A DNA stretch of 64,000 bases. Origin: Halolamina sp. CBA1230 (lineage in GTDB: Archaea; Halobacteriota; Halobacteria; Halobacteriales; Haloferacaceae). Positions 8,701 through 19,564 of this stretch are shown one piece after another (the stretch's first letter is position 1; the number at the start of each line of letters is the position of its first letter). Location: positions 124,001 through 188,000 of the forward strand of contig NZ_CP054587.1 in the NCBI RefSeq assembly GCF_002025255.2. The letters are read 5' to 3'. The notes below the pieces were generated by a model, which was not told the DNA's origin, ran no database searches, and worked only from the letters and a program-made list of their open reading frames with translations. The translations under genes and the position numbers were made by a program.

Positions 8701-8705
8701 TTTTT
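8701..8705 (+). terminator. Oligo-T terminator
   Basis: Five T residues lie 10 bases after the DHH gene stop and before the next start at 8731. It may end or attenuate transcription. Confidence 0.3.
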
Positions 8706-8730
8706 CGTTGGCGGGCCCCAACGGCGAACG

Positions 8731-9528
8731 ATGAGTACGAGAGCGCGGGTCAAGGAGTACATGACCCGGGACGTGGCGACGGTCGACGCCGACGACACGG
8801 TCGCCGACGTGGCCCGACGGATCGCCGAGAGCGACCACAACGGGTTCCCGGTGACCGACGGCCGGAAAGTCGAGGGGTTCGTCTCCGCGCGGGATCTCCT
8901 CCTGGCGGACGAGGACGCCCCAGTCTTCACCGTGATGGTCGAGGACATCGTCGTCGCCCATCCCGAGATGGACGTGATCGACGCCGCGCGGGTGATCCTG
9001 CGTTCGGGGATCCAGAAGCTCCCGGTCGTCGACGACGCGGGCAACCTCACGGGGATCATCTCCAACACCGACGTGGTGCGCAGCCAGATCGAGCGCGCCA
9101 CCCCCGAGAAGGTAGGCGAACTGATGGAGACCCTGCAGCACATCCACGACGTGGAGGTCCACGAGGAGCGCCGGCAGGTCCGCCTCGACGACCTCGTCCC
9201 CACGCAGGGCCGGGTGTACGCCGACGAGCTCGAGGGCCGGCGCTACGAACTCGAACACGGGCTGGCCGAGCCGCTAGTCGTGATCGCCAACGCGACCGGC
9301 GACAAGGAGCTGCTCCTGCTGACCGACGGCCACCACCGCGCGCTGGCGGCCGACCGCCTGGATATCGAGGAGATGGACGCCTACGTCATCGTCGTCGAGG
9401 CCGACGAGCCGGTGACGCTGGGGATGGAGCGAACCGCCGAGAAGGAGGGGCTCGCCTCCATCGACGACGTGGCGGTCGTCGACTACGCCCGCCACCCGCT
9501 GATCGAGACGACCAAACGGCTGCAGTGA
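8731..9528 (+). CDS. CBS-domain protein with ParB/sulfiredoxin-like domain
   Basis: A 265-residue protein. Two CBS motifs occupy about residues 8-60 and 70-125; pairs of such motifs bind adenosyl ligands. The C-terminal half (about 145-265) has LLLTDGHHRALAADRL near residue 200, the GHHR motif of ParB/Srx-like nucleotide-binding domains. The CBS pair probably senses an adenine nucleotide and controls the ParB-like part. It is co-oriented with the DHH gene upstream and the peptidase gene downstream. This combination occurs in haloarchaea, but I know no established function. Confidence 0.75.
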   Translation: MSTRARVKEYMTRDVATVDADDTVADVARRIAESDHNGFPVTDGRKVEGFVSARDLLLADEDAPVFTVMVEDIVVAHPEMDVIDAARVILRSGIQKLPVVDDAGNLTGIISNTDVVRSQIERATPEKVGELMETLQHIHDVEVHEERRQVRLDDLVPTQGRVYADELEGRRYELEHGLAEPLVVIANATGDKELLLLTDGHHRALAADRLDIEEMDAYVIVVEADEPVTLGMERTAEKEGLASIDDVAVVDYARHPLIETTKRLQ

Positions 9529-9585
9529 TCGGGGCGCTGCGTCCCAGCCGGCAGCTATTCCTCCCCGCCGGCGTACCCTGCCCAC

Positions 9586-10704
9586 GTGACTACCGACGTC
9601 GACACCTTCCGCCGCCGGACCAGCGACGCCCAGCAGCGGCTCCGCGAGCGCGGCAGCGACGGCCTCGTCCTGTTCCCCAGCCGGAACCTCCGCTACCTCG
9701 CGGGCTACTCGGAGGAGCCCGGCGAGCGCCACTTCCTGCTGTTCGTCCCCGCCGAGGGCGAGGCGGTCTTTTTCGTCCCCGCGCTCTCGGGCGACCAGAT
9801 CCGCGAGGCGTCGTGGGTCGACGACGTGCGGACGTGGAACGACGCCGAGGACCCGGTGCCGCGGATCGCCGACATCGCCGCCGAACTCGACCTCGCGGCG
9901 GGCCATCTGCTCGTCGACGACACGATGTGGGCGCTGTTCACCCAGGACCTCCGGGACGCACTGCCCGACGCGACGTTCGGCCTCGCGAGCGAGGTGCTGG
10001 GCGACCTGCGGGTCCGGAAGGACGACGCCGAACTCGACGCAATGCGCCGGGCTGGCGCGGTCGCCGACGAGACGGTCCGTGACCTCCGGGCGATGGGCGA
10101 GGAAGCGCTCGGGCTGAGCGAGGCCGAACTCGCCGCCGAGATCGAGGAACTGCTGGAGTCGAACGGCGGCACCGGCGTCGCCTTCGAGACGATCGTCGGC
10201 GCGGGGCCGAACGGCGCGAAACCGCACCACCACCACGGCGACCGCGAGATCACGCCCGGCGAGCCGGTCGTGCTCGACTTCGGCACGCGGGTGGACGGCT
10301 ACCCTTCCGACCAGACGCGGACGCTCGTGTTCGGCGGCGAGCCGAGCGAGCGGTTCCGCGAAGTTCACGAGATCGTCCGGGAGGCCCAGCAGGCCGGCGT
10401 GGATGCGGTGGAACCCGGGGTGACCGCGGAGTCCGTCGACGACGCCACCCGAGAGGTGATCGAGGACGCGGGCTACGGCGACGAGTTCATCCACCGCACG
10501 GGCCACGGCGTCGGCCTCGACGTCCACGAGGAGCCGTACATCGTCGAGGGGAACGAGCGCGAACTCCAGCCGGGGATGGTGTTCAGCGTCGAGCCTGGGA
10601 TCTACCTCCTCGGGGAGTTCGGCGTCCGGATCGAGGATCTGGTGGTCGTTACCGAGGAGGGCTGTGAGCGGCTGAACGACACCGACCGCGGTTGGGCGTG
10701 CTGA
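9586..10704 (+). CDS. pepQ: Xaa-Pro dipeptidase (M24 family)
   Basis: A 372-residue M24 metallopeptidase that would cleave dipeptides or peptides before proline. The N-terminal creatinase-type domain covers about residues 1-130. The five metal ligands are in place: two Asp in VLDFGTRVDGYPSDQT, His in HRTGHGVGLDVHEEP, Glu in FSVEPGIY and Glu in RIEDLVVV. The start is a GTG at 9586. A second M24 gene lies at 37636. Confidence 0.85.
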   Translation: MTTDVDTFRRRTSDAQQRLRERGSDGLVLFPSRNLRYLAGYSEEPGERHFLLFVPAEGEAVFFVPALSGDQIREASWVDDVRTWNDAEDPVPRIADIAAELDLAAGHLLVDDTMWALFTQDLRDALPDATFGLASEVLGDLRVRKDDAELDAMRRAGAVADETVRDLRAMGEEALGLSEAELAAEIEELLESNGGTGVAFETIVGAGPNGAKPHHHHGDREITPGEPVVLDFGTRVDGYPSDQTRTLVFGGEPSERFREVHEIVREAQQAGVDAVEPGVTAESVDDATREVIEDAGYGDEFIHRTGHGVGLDVHEEPYIVEGNERELQPGMVFSVEPGIYLLGEFGVRIEDLVVVTEEGCERLNDTDRGWAC

Positions 10705-10705
10705 G

Positions 10706-10984
10706 CTAGATCAGGTCGTCGGGGTCGTGCTGGGCGGCCATGCGCTCGGCCTCGTCGGCGTACTGCTCGCGTTTCTCGTCGTCGGTTCGCCCGAGGTTCC
10801 CGGGATCGGCGTCGATGGCTGCGGTCGTGTCTCGCTCGTCACCGAAGGAAGTGAGCGCGCGCTCCTTCCGGAGGTAGCGCTCGCCGTCGGGCGTCGCGTA
10901 GACGAGGATGACGATGTTCTGCTCGTCGTCGGAGTAGGTTCGTTCGACGAGCCAGACGCGAACCTCGTCGCTCTCGGTGGGCAT
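10706..10984 (-). CDS. Conserved haloarchaeal protein, function unknown
   Basis: A 92-residue acidic, soluble protein beginning MPTESDEVRVWLVERTY. The first 50 residues look like a small beta-rich domain, and the tail is charged and helical. I chose the ATG at 10984 rather than an in-frame GTG at 10996. It converges on the peptidase gene with one base between the stops. No motif allows a functional call. Confidence 0.55.
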   Translation of the reverse strand: MPTESDEVRVWLVERTYSDDEQNIVILVYATPDGERYLRKERALTSFGDERDTTAAIDADPGNLGRTDDEKREQYADEAERMAAQHDPDDLI

Positions 10985-11043
10985 GATCGACTCCACGGTG
11001 GGTGGGGTGAAAACGCTTCAGGCCACGCGTGGGACGCGGGCGA

Positions 11044-11910
11044 CTACTCCTCGTCGACGGGCTCCCGCGGGACGATCGTGGGTCCTTCCGGACCGAACCC
11101 GACCTCGGCCTCGACGCCGAACACGTCCTCCAGTAGCTCCGGCGTGACCACCTCGTCGGGCGGCCCCCACTCGTAGGGTGTGCCCTCCTTGAGCGCGATG
11201 AGGTTGTCCGCGAAGCGGGCGGCCTGCCCGATGTCGTGGAGCACGACACAGACCGTGACGCCGCGCTCCTCGTTGAGTTCGCGGGCCGCACGCAGCACCC
11301 GGAGCTGGTGGTGGAGGTCGAGGAACGTCGTCGGCTCGTCGAGCAACAGCGCGTCGGTCTCCTGGGCGAACGTCATCGCGAGCCAGGCGAGCTGTTGCTG
11401 CCCGCCCGAGAGCCCGCCGACCTGCCGGTCCGCGAGGTGGGAGACGCCGACGCGTTCGAGCGCGCGGTCGATCGCCCGGTGGTCTTCCTCGCTCAACGAC
11501 TCGAAGAACCCGCGATGGGGGTAGCGCCCGTGGGCCGCGAGCTCGCGTACCGTCGTCGACGCCGGCGCGGAGTTCTGCTGGGAGAGCAGCCCCAGCTTCC
11601 GGGCGAGTTCGGTGGTGTCGTACCCCTCGACGTCGCGTCCGTCGAAGTACACCGTCCCCTGCTCCGGCGGGAGTTCGGCGTTCATCGACTTCAGCAGCGT
11701 CGACTTCCCGCTGCCGTTCGGGCCGACCAGCGCGGTCACCTCGCCGGCGGGCACGGTCAGCCGGTCGAGTTCGACCACCGGCTCGCCCGGCTCGTAGGCG
11801 AGGCTGAGATCGTTCGCCTCGATCCCGGGCGGCGTTTCGTCGCCGTCGGGAGTCGTCTCACCGCTCGGTCCGACAGTGCTGTCCGCGTCCGCGGTGTCGT
11901 GTTTGCTCAT
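11044..11910 (-). CDS. ABC transporter ATPase (iron-chelate/cobalamin type)
   Basis: A 288-residue ATPase. Walker A is GPNGSGKST at residues 63-71, the signature is LSGGQQQ, and Walker B runs LLLDEPTTFLD. It is closest in type to FecE/BtuD partners of FecCD permeases. A 30-residue acidic N-terminal extension precedes the domain. The ATG at 11910 overlaps the permease stop by ATGA, so both are made together. The pair lacks a solute-binding gene; the lipoprotein at 56097 is a candidate partner. Ferric chelate, heme and cobalamin cannot be told apart by sequence. Confidence 0.85.
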   Translation of the reverse strand: MSKHDTADADSTVGPSGETTPDGDETPPGIEANDLSLAYEPGEPVVELDRLTVPAGEVTALVGPNGSGKSTLLKSMNAELPPEQGTVYFDGRDVEGYDTTELARKLGLLSQQNSAPASTTVRELAAHGRYPHRGFFESLSEEDHRAIDRALERVGVSHLADRQVGGLSGGQQQLAWLAMTFAQETDALLLDEPTTFLDLHHQLRVLRAARELNEERGVTVCVVLHDIGQAARFADNLIALKEGTPYEWGPPDEVVTPELLEDVFGVEAEVGFGPEGPTIVPREPVDEE

Positions 11911-13061
11911 AGTTGACCGACCTCCGTGCGGCGCATCAGGTAGAGGAAGTACGGGCCGCCGACCAGCCCCGTGACGATCCCCACGGGGAGCTGAGTGCCC
12001 GGTATCGCCAGCCGCGCGCCCACGTCGGCGACGACGACCAGCGCGGGCCCGGCGAACGTGCTGCCAAGCACCACGCGCTTGTAGTCCGAGCCCACCAGCT
12101 GGCGGACCATGTGCGGGACGATCAGGCCGACGAAGCTCACGATCCCCGCGACGGCGATGGCGGTCCCCGCAGCGAGCACGGCGACCCCCGAGAGCAGGAA
12201 CCGCACGCGCTCGACGGACATCCCCAGCGACCGCGCGGTGCGCTCGCCGAGCAGCAGGACGTTCAGCTGGCGCGCGCCGGCGAGCGTGATCGGCACCGTC
12301 GCGATCGTCCACGGGAGCGCGATCCGGACCTGCTCCCAGTCGACGCCGGTCAGCGAGCCGGTCGTCCAGGAGATCGCCGACTGGACGACGCCGAGATCCT
12401 CCGTGAAGAAGAACAGTCCCGTCTGGAGCGAGCCGAACACCGTCGAGACGATCACGCCCGCGAGCACCAGCCGGACGGGGTTCGTGCCGCCTTTCCACGC
12501 GATGGCGTAGACGAGGCCGAACGCGACCGCGCCACCGCCGGCCGCGATCAGCGGGAGGAACGGCGCGAGCCCGGCGAACACGACCAGCGTGAGCAGGATC
12601 GCCAGCCCCGCGCCCGCGGAGACGCCGAGGATGAACGGCGAGGCGAGTTCGTTGCGCGTGACCGCCTGGAACACCGCCCCCGAGATCGCGAGGTTCGTGC
12701 CGACCAGCACTGCCACGAGCACCCGCGGCAGGCGGATCCCCCAGACGATCAGCGTCTCCCGGCCGAGATCGACCTCGGCGGTGGAGAACCCGAACGCCTC
12801 CGCGGCCCGGGTCCCCAGCCCGTCGCCGAGCAGCAGTCGGAGCGGGTACTGGGGGTTGGTCCAGACCGCCGGATCGAACACGGCACGCCACGCGTCGAGG
12901 ATCGACATCGTGTACGTCCCGAAACTCACCTGCACCAGCCCGCCGGCGGCAACGATCGCACAGCTCCCGAACACCAGCGCCGCCAGCCGGGCGTCGACCC
13001 ACGAGACCGCGGCGCGGAGCTCCGGGACGATCTCCCCCGTCTCACTCGCCACCGCGATCAC
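11907..13061 (-). CDS. ABC transporter permease (FecCD/BtuC family)
   Basis: A 384-residue membrane protein with about ten hydrophobic segments. Family features include RLPRVLVAVLVG near residue 110, GAVFQAVTRNELASP near residue 128, and FVGLIVPHMVRQLVG near 304. It is the channel of an iron-siderophore, heme or cobalamin importer working with the ATPase encoded next. The start is a GTG at 13061, six bases or so from the transcript start predicted by the TATA-like box at 13091-13096. A DtxR-type palindrome overlaps that box, so transcription should fall when metal is plentiful. Confidence 0.85.
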   Translation of the reverse strand: MIAVASETGEIVPELRAAVSWVDARLAALVFGSCAIVAAGGLVQVSFGTYTMSILDAWRAVFDPAVWTNPQYPLRLLLGDGLGTRAAEAFGFSTAEVDLGRETLIVWGIRLPRVLVAVLVGTNLAISGAVFQAVTRNELASPFILGVSAGAGLAILLTLVVFAGLAPFLPLIAAGGGAVAFGLVYAIAWKGGTNPVRLVLAGVIVSTVFGSLQTGLFFFTEDLGVVQSAISWTTGSLTGVDWEQVRIALPWTIATVPITLAGARQLNVLLLGERTARSLGMSVERVRFLLSGVAVLAAGTAIAVAGIVSFVGLIVPHMVRQLVGSDYKRVVLGSTFAGPALVVVADVGARLAIPGTQLPVGIVTGLVGGPYFLYLMRRTEVGQL

Positions 13062-13078
13062 CCGCGCGTTGCATAGGC

Positions 13079-13094
13079 TTTAGGCAGCCCTAAA
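13079..13094. promoter_or_regulatory. DtxR-type operator overlapping the ABC permease promoter
   Basis: TTTAGGCAGCCCTAAA has 6-bp inverted arms and resembles the TTAGG/CCTAA half-sites of DtxR-family iron repressors (established for bacterial DtxR). On the minus strand it overlaps the TATA-like TATTTA at 13091-13096, about 28 bases before the permease start. A bound repressor would block the promoter. Related sites precede the gene at 56097. Confidence 0.6.
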
Positions 13095-13133
13095 TACTGA
13101 TAAGGGTAGCGGTCCGTGACTGTCGGCCGACGA

Positions 13134-13613
13134 CTACTCGGTGAACTCGACGACTTCCCCGTCGGTCACTTCACGGAGGCGCTCGGGGTCGATCTCCCAC
13201 ACCGACGTGGGCGTCCCCGCGGCGGCCCAGACGGAGTCGTACGCGCCCAGCGCGGGGTCGAACAGCGTCGGGAGCTCCTGCTCGTGGCAGATCGGCGGGA
13301 CGCCGCCGATGGCCCACCCCGTCGCCTCCCGGACGAGGTCGGGCGACGCCATCGAGACGGCGTCCTCGTCCACGCCAGCCCACTCCGCGATGGCGGCCTC
13401 GTCGGCGTGTTCCGCGCCGGAGGTAAGACAGAGGACGGGGTCGTCATCCACCGAAAAAACCAGGCTCTTCACGATCTGTCCGACCTCGCAGCCGACCGCG
13501 TCGGCGGCGTCTTCCGCGGTCGGCGTCCCCGCCTCGGGGAACTCCACCGGCTCGACCGCCAGTCCGTAGCGATCCTGGGCGACCTCCGCGAACTCCGTGG
13601 CGCGTGCGTGCAT
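13134..13613 (-). CDS. YbaK/prolyl-tRNA deacylase-type protein
   Basis: A 159-residue single-domain protein of the YbaK/ProX family that removes wrongly attached amino acids from tRNA. Family features are the lysine in VGQIVKSLVF and IGGVPPICHE, the GGxPP motif near residue 112. I placed the start at the ATG at 13613, before HARATEF, where the domain begins; the longer frame upstream adds non-conserved residues. Whether it edits prolyl- or another aminoacyl-tRNA is not predictable. Confidence 0.8.
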   Translation of the reverse strand: MHARATEFAEVAQDRYGLAVEPVEFPEAGTPTAEDAADAVGCEVGQIVKSLVFSVDDDPVLCLTSGAEHADEAAIAEWAGVDEDAVSMASPDLVREATGWAIGGVPPICHEQELPTLFDPALGAYDSVWAAAGTPTSVWEIDPERLREVTDGEVVEFTE

Positions 13614-13698
13614 ACACCGTGGCTTGCCCCCGTGGTGTATGTGTCTGTCGGGTGATCCGCCGGTAGATTGATAATCGTGTGCATTGTTAATGAGGAAC

Positions 13699-14151
13699 AT
13701 GGAACGATCGGTGGACAACCCGACCGACCAGCGGCTGAGCGCCCTCGAACACGCCTGTCGGGGCGTCGTCGGCGACCGACTCCGGAGCGTCAGCGTCGAC
13801 GGCCCCGAGTACAGCGGGACGCTCTACCGCCGGAGCGATCTCGCGCCCGGCGTCGACGGGCCGGTCCACGAGGCGATGGCGGCGGGCGCCTCGTGTGAGG
13901 TGTTCGCCGACGGCGGCAGATCGGTGTCGCCGTCCGATGAAGCCGACGGCGGCCGGCCCGAAGCGGCGGACGGTCGATCGTCGCCGCCGACCGCCGCTGC
14001 CGACGGCCGTCGGACGGTCTGTGCGTTCGACCGCGGCTACGTCACGCGGATCCGGGTCGGCGACACCAGCGTCGTCGCCACCAGCGACGGGATCAAGATG
14101 GATCGGGACACGGAGCTCTCGACGGCGGTGCGGCGCGTGATCGGCGAGTAA
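13699..14151 (+). CDS. Haloarchaeal protein of unknown function
   Basis: About 150 residues, with an N-terminal part of roughly 70 residues (RSVSVDGPEYSGTLYRR), a polar insert rich in Asp, Gly and Ser, and a conserved-looking C-terminal part containing FDRGYVTRIRVGDTSVVATSDG. It has no membrane segment or catalytic motif. ATG codons at 13690 and 13699 are both possible starts; I prefer 13699 because AGG precedes it. An AT-rich GATTGATAATCG just upstream at 13667 may hold the promoter. It converges with the nuo operon. Confidence 0.55.
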   Translation: MERSVDNPTDQRLSALEHACRGVVGDRLRSVSVDGPEYSGTLYRRSDLAPGVDGPVHEAMAAGASCEVFADGGRSVSPSDEADGGRPEAADGRSSPPTAAADGRRTVCAFDRGYVTRIRVGDTSVVATSDGIKMDRDTELSTAVRRVIGE

Positions 14152-14164
14152 AAGGGCGGCGCGG

Positions 14165-15645
14165 TCAGACGAACAGCGCCGTCGCGGCTTCCTGTGCGGT
14201 CTCGATCACCGGCCCGAACCCGGGCAGCAGCAGCACCGTCCCGATCAGCGCGATCGCCAGCGCGGCGTACAGCGCGTTCGGGGTGGCGCCGAGGTCGTGC
14301 TCGCCCTCCTCGAACCACATCGCCCGCACGACGCGGGAGTAGTAGTACAGCGAGAGCGAGCTGTTGATCACCGCGATCACGACCAGCCACCAGAGGCCGG
14401 CCTCGACAGCGCCCGCAAAGAGGAACAGCTTCGAGAAGAAGCCCCCCAGCGGCGGGACGCCCGCCAGCGAGAACAGGAACGCCGTCATCGCCACCGCGGC
14501 GAACGGCTTCTCGGCGCCCAACCCGTTGTAATCCTCGAACCGGCGGCCGACGCCCCAGTTCTCGGCCAGCGCCACGAACAGGAACGCGCCCGTGTTCATG
14601 AAGCCGTAGACGAACAGGTGGGCCATCGCGGCGCCCATCACGTCGCCGTTCGTGGTCGCCTCCGCCGAGACGGCGGCGAGGCCGATCAGCACGTAGCCGG
14701 CGTGCCCGATCGAGGAGTACGCCAGCATGCGCTTGACTTTCTCCTGGGTGGCCGCGGCGAAGTTACCGAGCACCATCGTCGCCACCGCGAGCACCTGGAA
14801 CAGCAGCGCCCAGTCGATGCCGGCGCCCGTCGCAGCCCCGATCGGGAAGCCGACCACGAACACGCGAAAGGCGAGCGCGAAGCCGGCGGCCTTCGAGGCC
14901 GAGGAGAGGTACGCCGAGACGGGCGCGGGTGCGCCCTCGTACGCCTCGGGCGCCCAGAAGTGGAACGGCACCGAGGCCGTCTTGAACGCGAACCCGCCGG
15001 CGACCATCAGCACGCCGACGCCGGCGATGCCCGCACGGCCGCCGAGGCCGGCCTCGAACGCCGCCGCGACGTCGGGCAGCAGTAGCGAGCCCGTGGCGCC
15101 GTAGATCAGCGAGACGCCGAACACGAAGATCGCCGAGGAGAGCGCGCCGATCAGGAAGTACTTCAGGCCGGCCTCGCTGCTCCCGCGGTTGTCTTTCAGG
15201 AACGCGACCAGCGCGTACGACGGGAGGCTGACCAGTTCCAACGCGACGAACGCGGTCGCCAGCGAGTTCGCGCTCGCCATCAGCGACATCCCCGTCGTCG
15301 CCAGCAGCACCAGCCCGTACAGCTCGCCGCGGTTGCCGCCGTCGAAGTAGTCGTACGAGGCGAGCGCGACCAGGACCGTCACCGCGGCGAACAGTGCGGT
15401 GAAGAACAGCGACATCCCGTCGACGACGATCGCGTCGGCGTACAGCGAGACGCCGTCGGTCGCCATCCCGGTGCCGGCAGTGAGGAACCAGCCCGCGGCC
15501 CCCAGCGACGCCAGCGAGCCGACGACGGAGATCCCCGTCAGGACGCTCGCGTCGCTGGATTCGGGCCACACGCTGTCGTAGAGCAACACCGCAAGCGCCG
15601 TGAGCCCCAGCAGGAAGGTCGGCGTCAGCGGCGGTGCCGTCACCA

Positions 15646-15646
<1 letters not shown>
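14165..15646 (-). CDS. nuoN: Complex I subunit N
   Basis: A 493-residue antiporter-like membrane subunit, last gene of the nuo operon. It has about 14 predicted membrane helices. The conserved ALELVSLPSYALVAFLKD and KYFLIGALSSAIFVFG (lysine and glutamate residues in the proton channel) match NuoN. It pumps protons or Na+ in the membrane arm. Its ATG overlaps the stop of nuoM as TGATG. Confidence 0.9.
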
Positions 15647-17175
<1,529 letters not shown>

Positions 17176-19260
17176 TCAGAACCACCCTCCGTAGATCGCG
17201 AACCCGACGAGTAGCACGGTCAGCCCGAGGGTGAGCATCGCGGCGTAGTGGGTAACGAGCCCGTCCTGGATCCGCTTGATCCGGGAGCCGCCGAACAGGC
17301 TCACGCTGGAGACGCCGTCGACCACGCCGTCGACGACCGCCTGGTCGAACGTGTCGGCGGCCTTCGACAGCGGGACCACGACGCGCTCGGCGAGCCAGAC
17401 CTGGTACTCGTCCTGGTAGTAGTTGTTGTACAGCACCTCACGCAGGCTCCCCAGCTTCTCGGTGTGGGGCTCGGGGTCGTCCCCGCCGTAGAGCACGTAC
17501 GCCGAGCCGGCGCCGAACAGCGCCAGCGCCAGCGACAGCAGGCCGACGAGATACGACGGCAGGTCCGCCGCCGCCATGCCGGCGCCGTAGTCGGCGAACA
17601 GCAGGTGGTGGTAGTGGTAGCCGCTGGTGCCGAGCGTCTCGGCCCAGCCGGCGCCCTCGGTCCCGTAGAGCCACTTGTGCAGGAAGTCGATATCCCGACC
17701 GGTCAGATCCTTCACCGGGACCATGTTGACGAACCCGACGGTCGTCGCCAGGATCCCGAGCACGGTCAGCGGGAGCTTCACGTTCCAGCCGGGCTCCGTG
17801 GCCTCGCGGGCCGTCTCGGTGCGTGGCTCACCGTGGAAGGTGAGCATCACCATCCGGAACGTGTAGAACCCGGTGAACAGCACCGCGATCAGCCCCATGC
17901 CGTAGGCGACCAGCAGCGCGGTGCCCAGCCCGCTCGTCGTGCCCAGGCCGTGGACGAGCGCCTCGTACAGCACCTCGTCCTTCGACCAGAAGCCGGCGAA
18001 CGGGACGATGCCCGCGAGCGCGAGCGAGCCCGCGAGGAACGTGTAGTAGGTGACGGGCATCTTCTCCTTCAGCCCGCCCATCTCCCACATGTCCTCCTCG
18101 TGGTGCATCGCGATGATCACCGAGCCGGCGCCGAGGAACAGCAGCGCCTTGAAGAAGGCGTGGGTGAGCAGGTGGAACGTGCCGGCGACGTAGCCGCCGG
18201 CGCCCAGCCCCAGCATGATGTAGCCGTACTGGGAGATGGTGGAGTACGCGAGCACCTGCTTGATCTCGTTTTTCACCAGCCCCATCGTCGCCGCGAACAG
18301 GGCGGTGAACGCGCCGACCAGCGCGACCACCGCGAGCGCGGTCGGCGAGAGCGCGTAGAACCCGTACATCCGGGCGACGAGGTAGACGCCGGCCGCGACC
18401 ATCGTCGCCGCGTGGATCAGCGCCGAGACGGGAGTGGGGCCCTCCATCGCGTCGGGCAGCCACGTGTGCAGCGGGAACTGGGCGGACTTGCCGATCACGC
18501 CACCCAGCACCAGCAGCCCGATGACGGTGAACCACGCCGTCGGCTCGAGGCCGAGGAACGTGTTTACCGTCGCCTCGCCGTTGATCGCCTGTTCGGCGAG
18601 GCGGGGGAAGCTCCCCTCGCCCGCGAACTGTGCGGTGCCGAACGTCGCGAACGTCGCGACGACGCCGATCAGGAAGAAGTAGTCACCGAATCGGGTGACC
18701 AGGAACGCCTTCTTCGCGGCGCTGGGCGGGCCGGCCTGGCGGAACCAGAAGCCGATCAGGAGGTACGAGCAGAGCCCGACCAGTTCGAAGAACATGAACG
18801 CCATCAGGAGGTTGTCGGCGACGACAAACCCCAGCATGGAGGCGGTGAACAGGCCCAGCCCGGCGTAGTAGCGGGGGAGGCCCGTCTCGCCCTCGTCGTT
18901 CATGTAGCCGAGTGAGAACACGTGGACCAGCAGCGCGACCAGCGAGACGATGAGCAGCATCATCGCCGACAGCGGATCGAGCAGCAGGCCGAACGTGAGT
19001 TCGAGCGGCTGGCTCAGGCTACCGGTCGCCTCGGTGCCCGCGGCCCACGTGTAGATCGTCTCGTTGTACGTCTCGCCGCGGCTGACGGTGAGGAACACCC
19101 ACGCGGAGAGCAGCAGCGAGCCGGCTGTCGCCGCGATCCCCGGGAGGGCGCCGCCTTTCGGCAGCAGGTCCCGCCCGGAGAGGGCGACACCGACCGCGAG
19201 ACAGAACGAGAGGAACGGTAGCAGTACGATCGCCGGTGCGTAGTCGAATGCTCCTACCAT
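17176..19260 (-). CDS. nuoL: Complex I subunit L
   Basis: A 694-residue antiporter-like subunit, the largest of the operon, with about 16 helices and a C-terminal extension for the long lateral helix. AFMFFELVGLCSYLLIGFWF and SAQFPLHTWLPDAMEGPTPV match NuoL. It sits at the distal end of the membrane arm. The start is an ATG at 19260, one base after the stop of nuoK on the minus strand. Confidence 0.92.
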   Translation of the reverse strand: MVGAFDYAPAIVLLPFLSFCLAVGVALSGRDLLPKGGALPGIAATAGSLLLSAWVFLTVSRGETYNETIYTWAAGTEATGSLSQPLELTFGLLLDPLSAMMLLIVSLVALLVHVFSLGYMNDEGETGLPRYYAGLGLFTASMLGFVVADNLLMAFMFFELVGLCSYLLIGFWFRQAGPPSAAKKAFLVTRFGDYFFLIGVVATFATFGTAQFAGEGSFPRLAEQAINGEATVNTFLGLEPTAWFTVIGLLVLGGVIGKSAQFPLHTWLPDAMEGPTPVSALIHAATMVAAGVYLVARMYGFYALSPTALAVVALVGAFTALFAATMGLVKNEIKQVLAYSTISQYGYIMLGLGAGGYVAGTFHLLTHAFFKALLFLGAGSVIIAMHHEEDMWEMGGLKEKMPVTYYTFLAGSLALAGIVPFAGFWSKDEVLYEALVHGLGTTSGLGTALLVAYGMGLIAVLFTGFYTFRMVMLTFHGEPRTETAREATEPGWNVKLPLTVLGILATTVGFVNMVPVKDLTGRDIDFLHKWLYGTEGAGWAETLGTSGYHYHHLLFADYGAGMAAADLPSYLVGLLSLALALFGAGSAYVLYGGDDPEPHTEKLGSLREVLYNNYYQDEYQVWLAERVVVPLSKAADTFDQAVVDGVVDGVSSVSLFGGSRIKRIQDGLVTHYAAMLTLGLTVLLVGFAIYGGWF

Positions 19261-19261
19261 C

Positions 19262-19564
19262 TTACCACCTCATCGACTGCGGAACAGTCACGTCGACGTC
19301 CTGGAAGTTGCGGTACAGCACGAGGATGATGCCGATGCCGACGGCCACTTCGGCCGCCGCCAGGCCGATGACGAACAGGCTCATCACCTGGCCGGTGAGG
19401 TTCCCCCACTGGAGGCTGAACGCCACGAAGTTGATGTTCGCGGCGTTGAGCATCAGCTCGACCGACATCAGGAACAGCAGGGCGTTCTCGCGGGTCAGCA
19501 GGCCGTAGAGGCCGATGGAGAACACGGCCGCCGAGAGCACGAGGTAGTACTCGATCGGGACCAT
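19262..19564 (-). CDS. nuoK: Complex I subunit K
   Basis: A 100-residue subunit with three membrane helices. The two conserved glutamates occur in LMSVELMLNAANINF and AAAEVAVGIGI. It links NuoJ and the antiporter-like subunits. Its ATG at 19564 overlaps the last base of nuoJ2. Confidence 0.92.
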   Translation of the reverse strand: MVPIEYYLVLSAAVFSIGLYGLLTRENALLFLMSVELMLNAANINFVAFSLQWGNLTGQVMSLFVIGLAAAEVAVGIGIILVLYRNFQDVDVTVPQSMRW

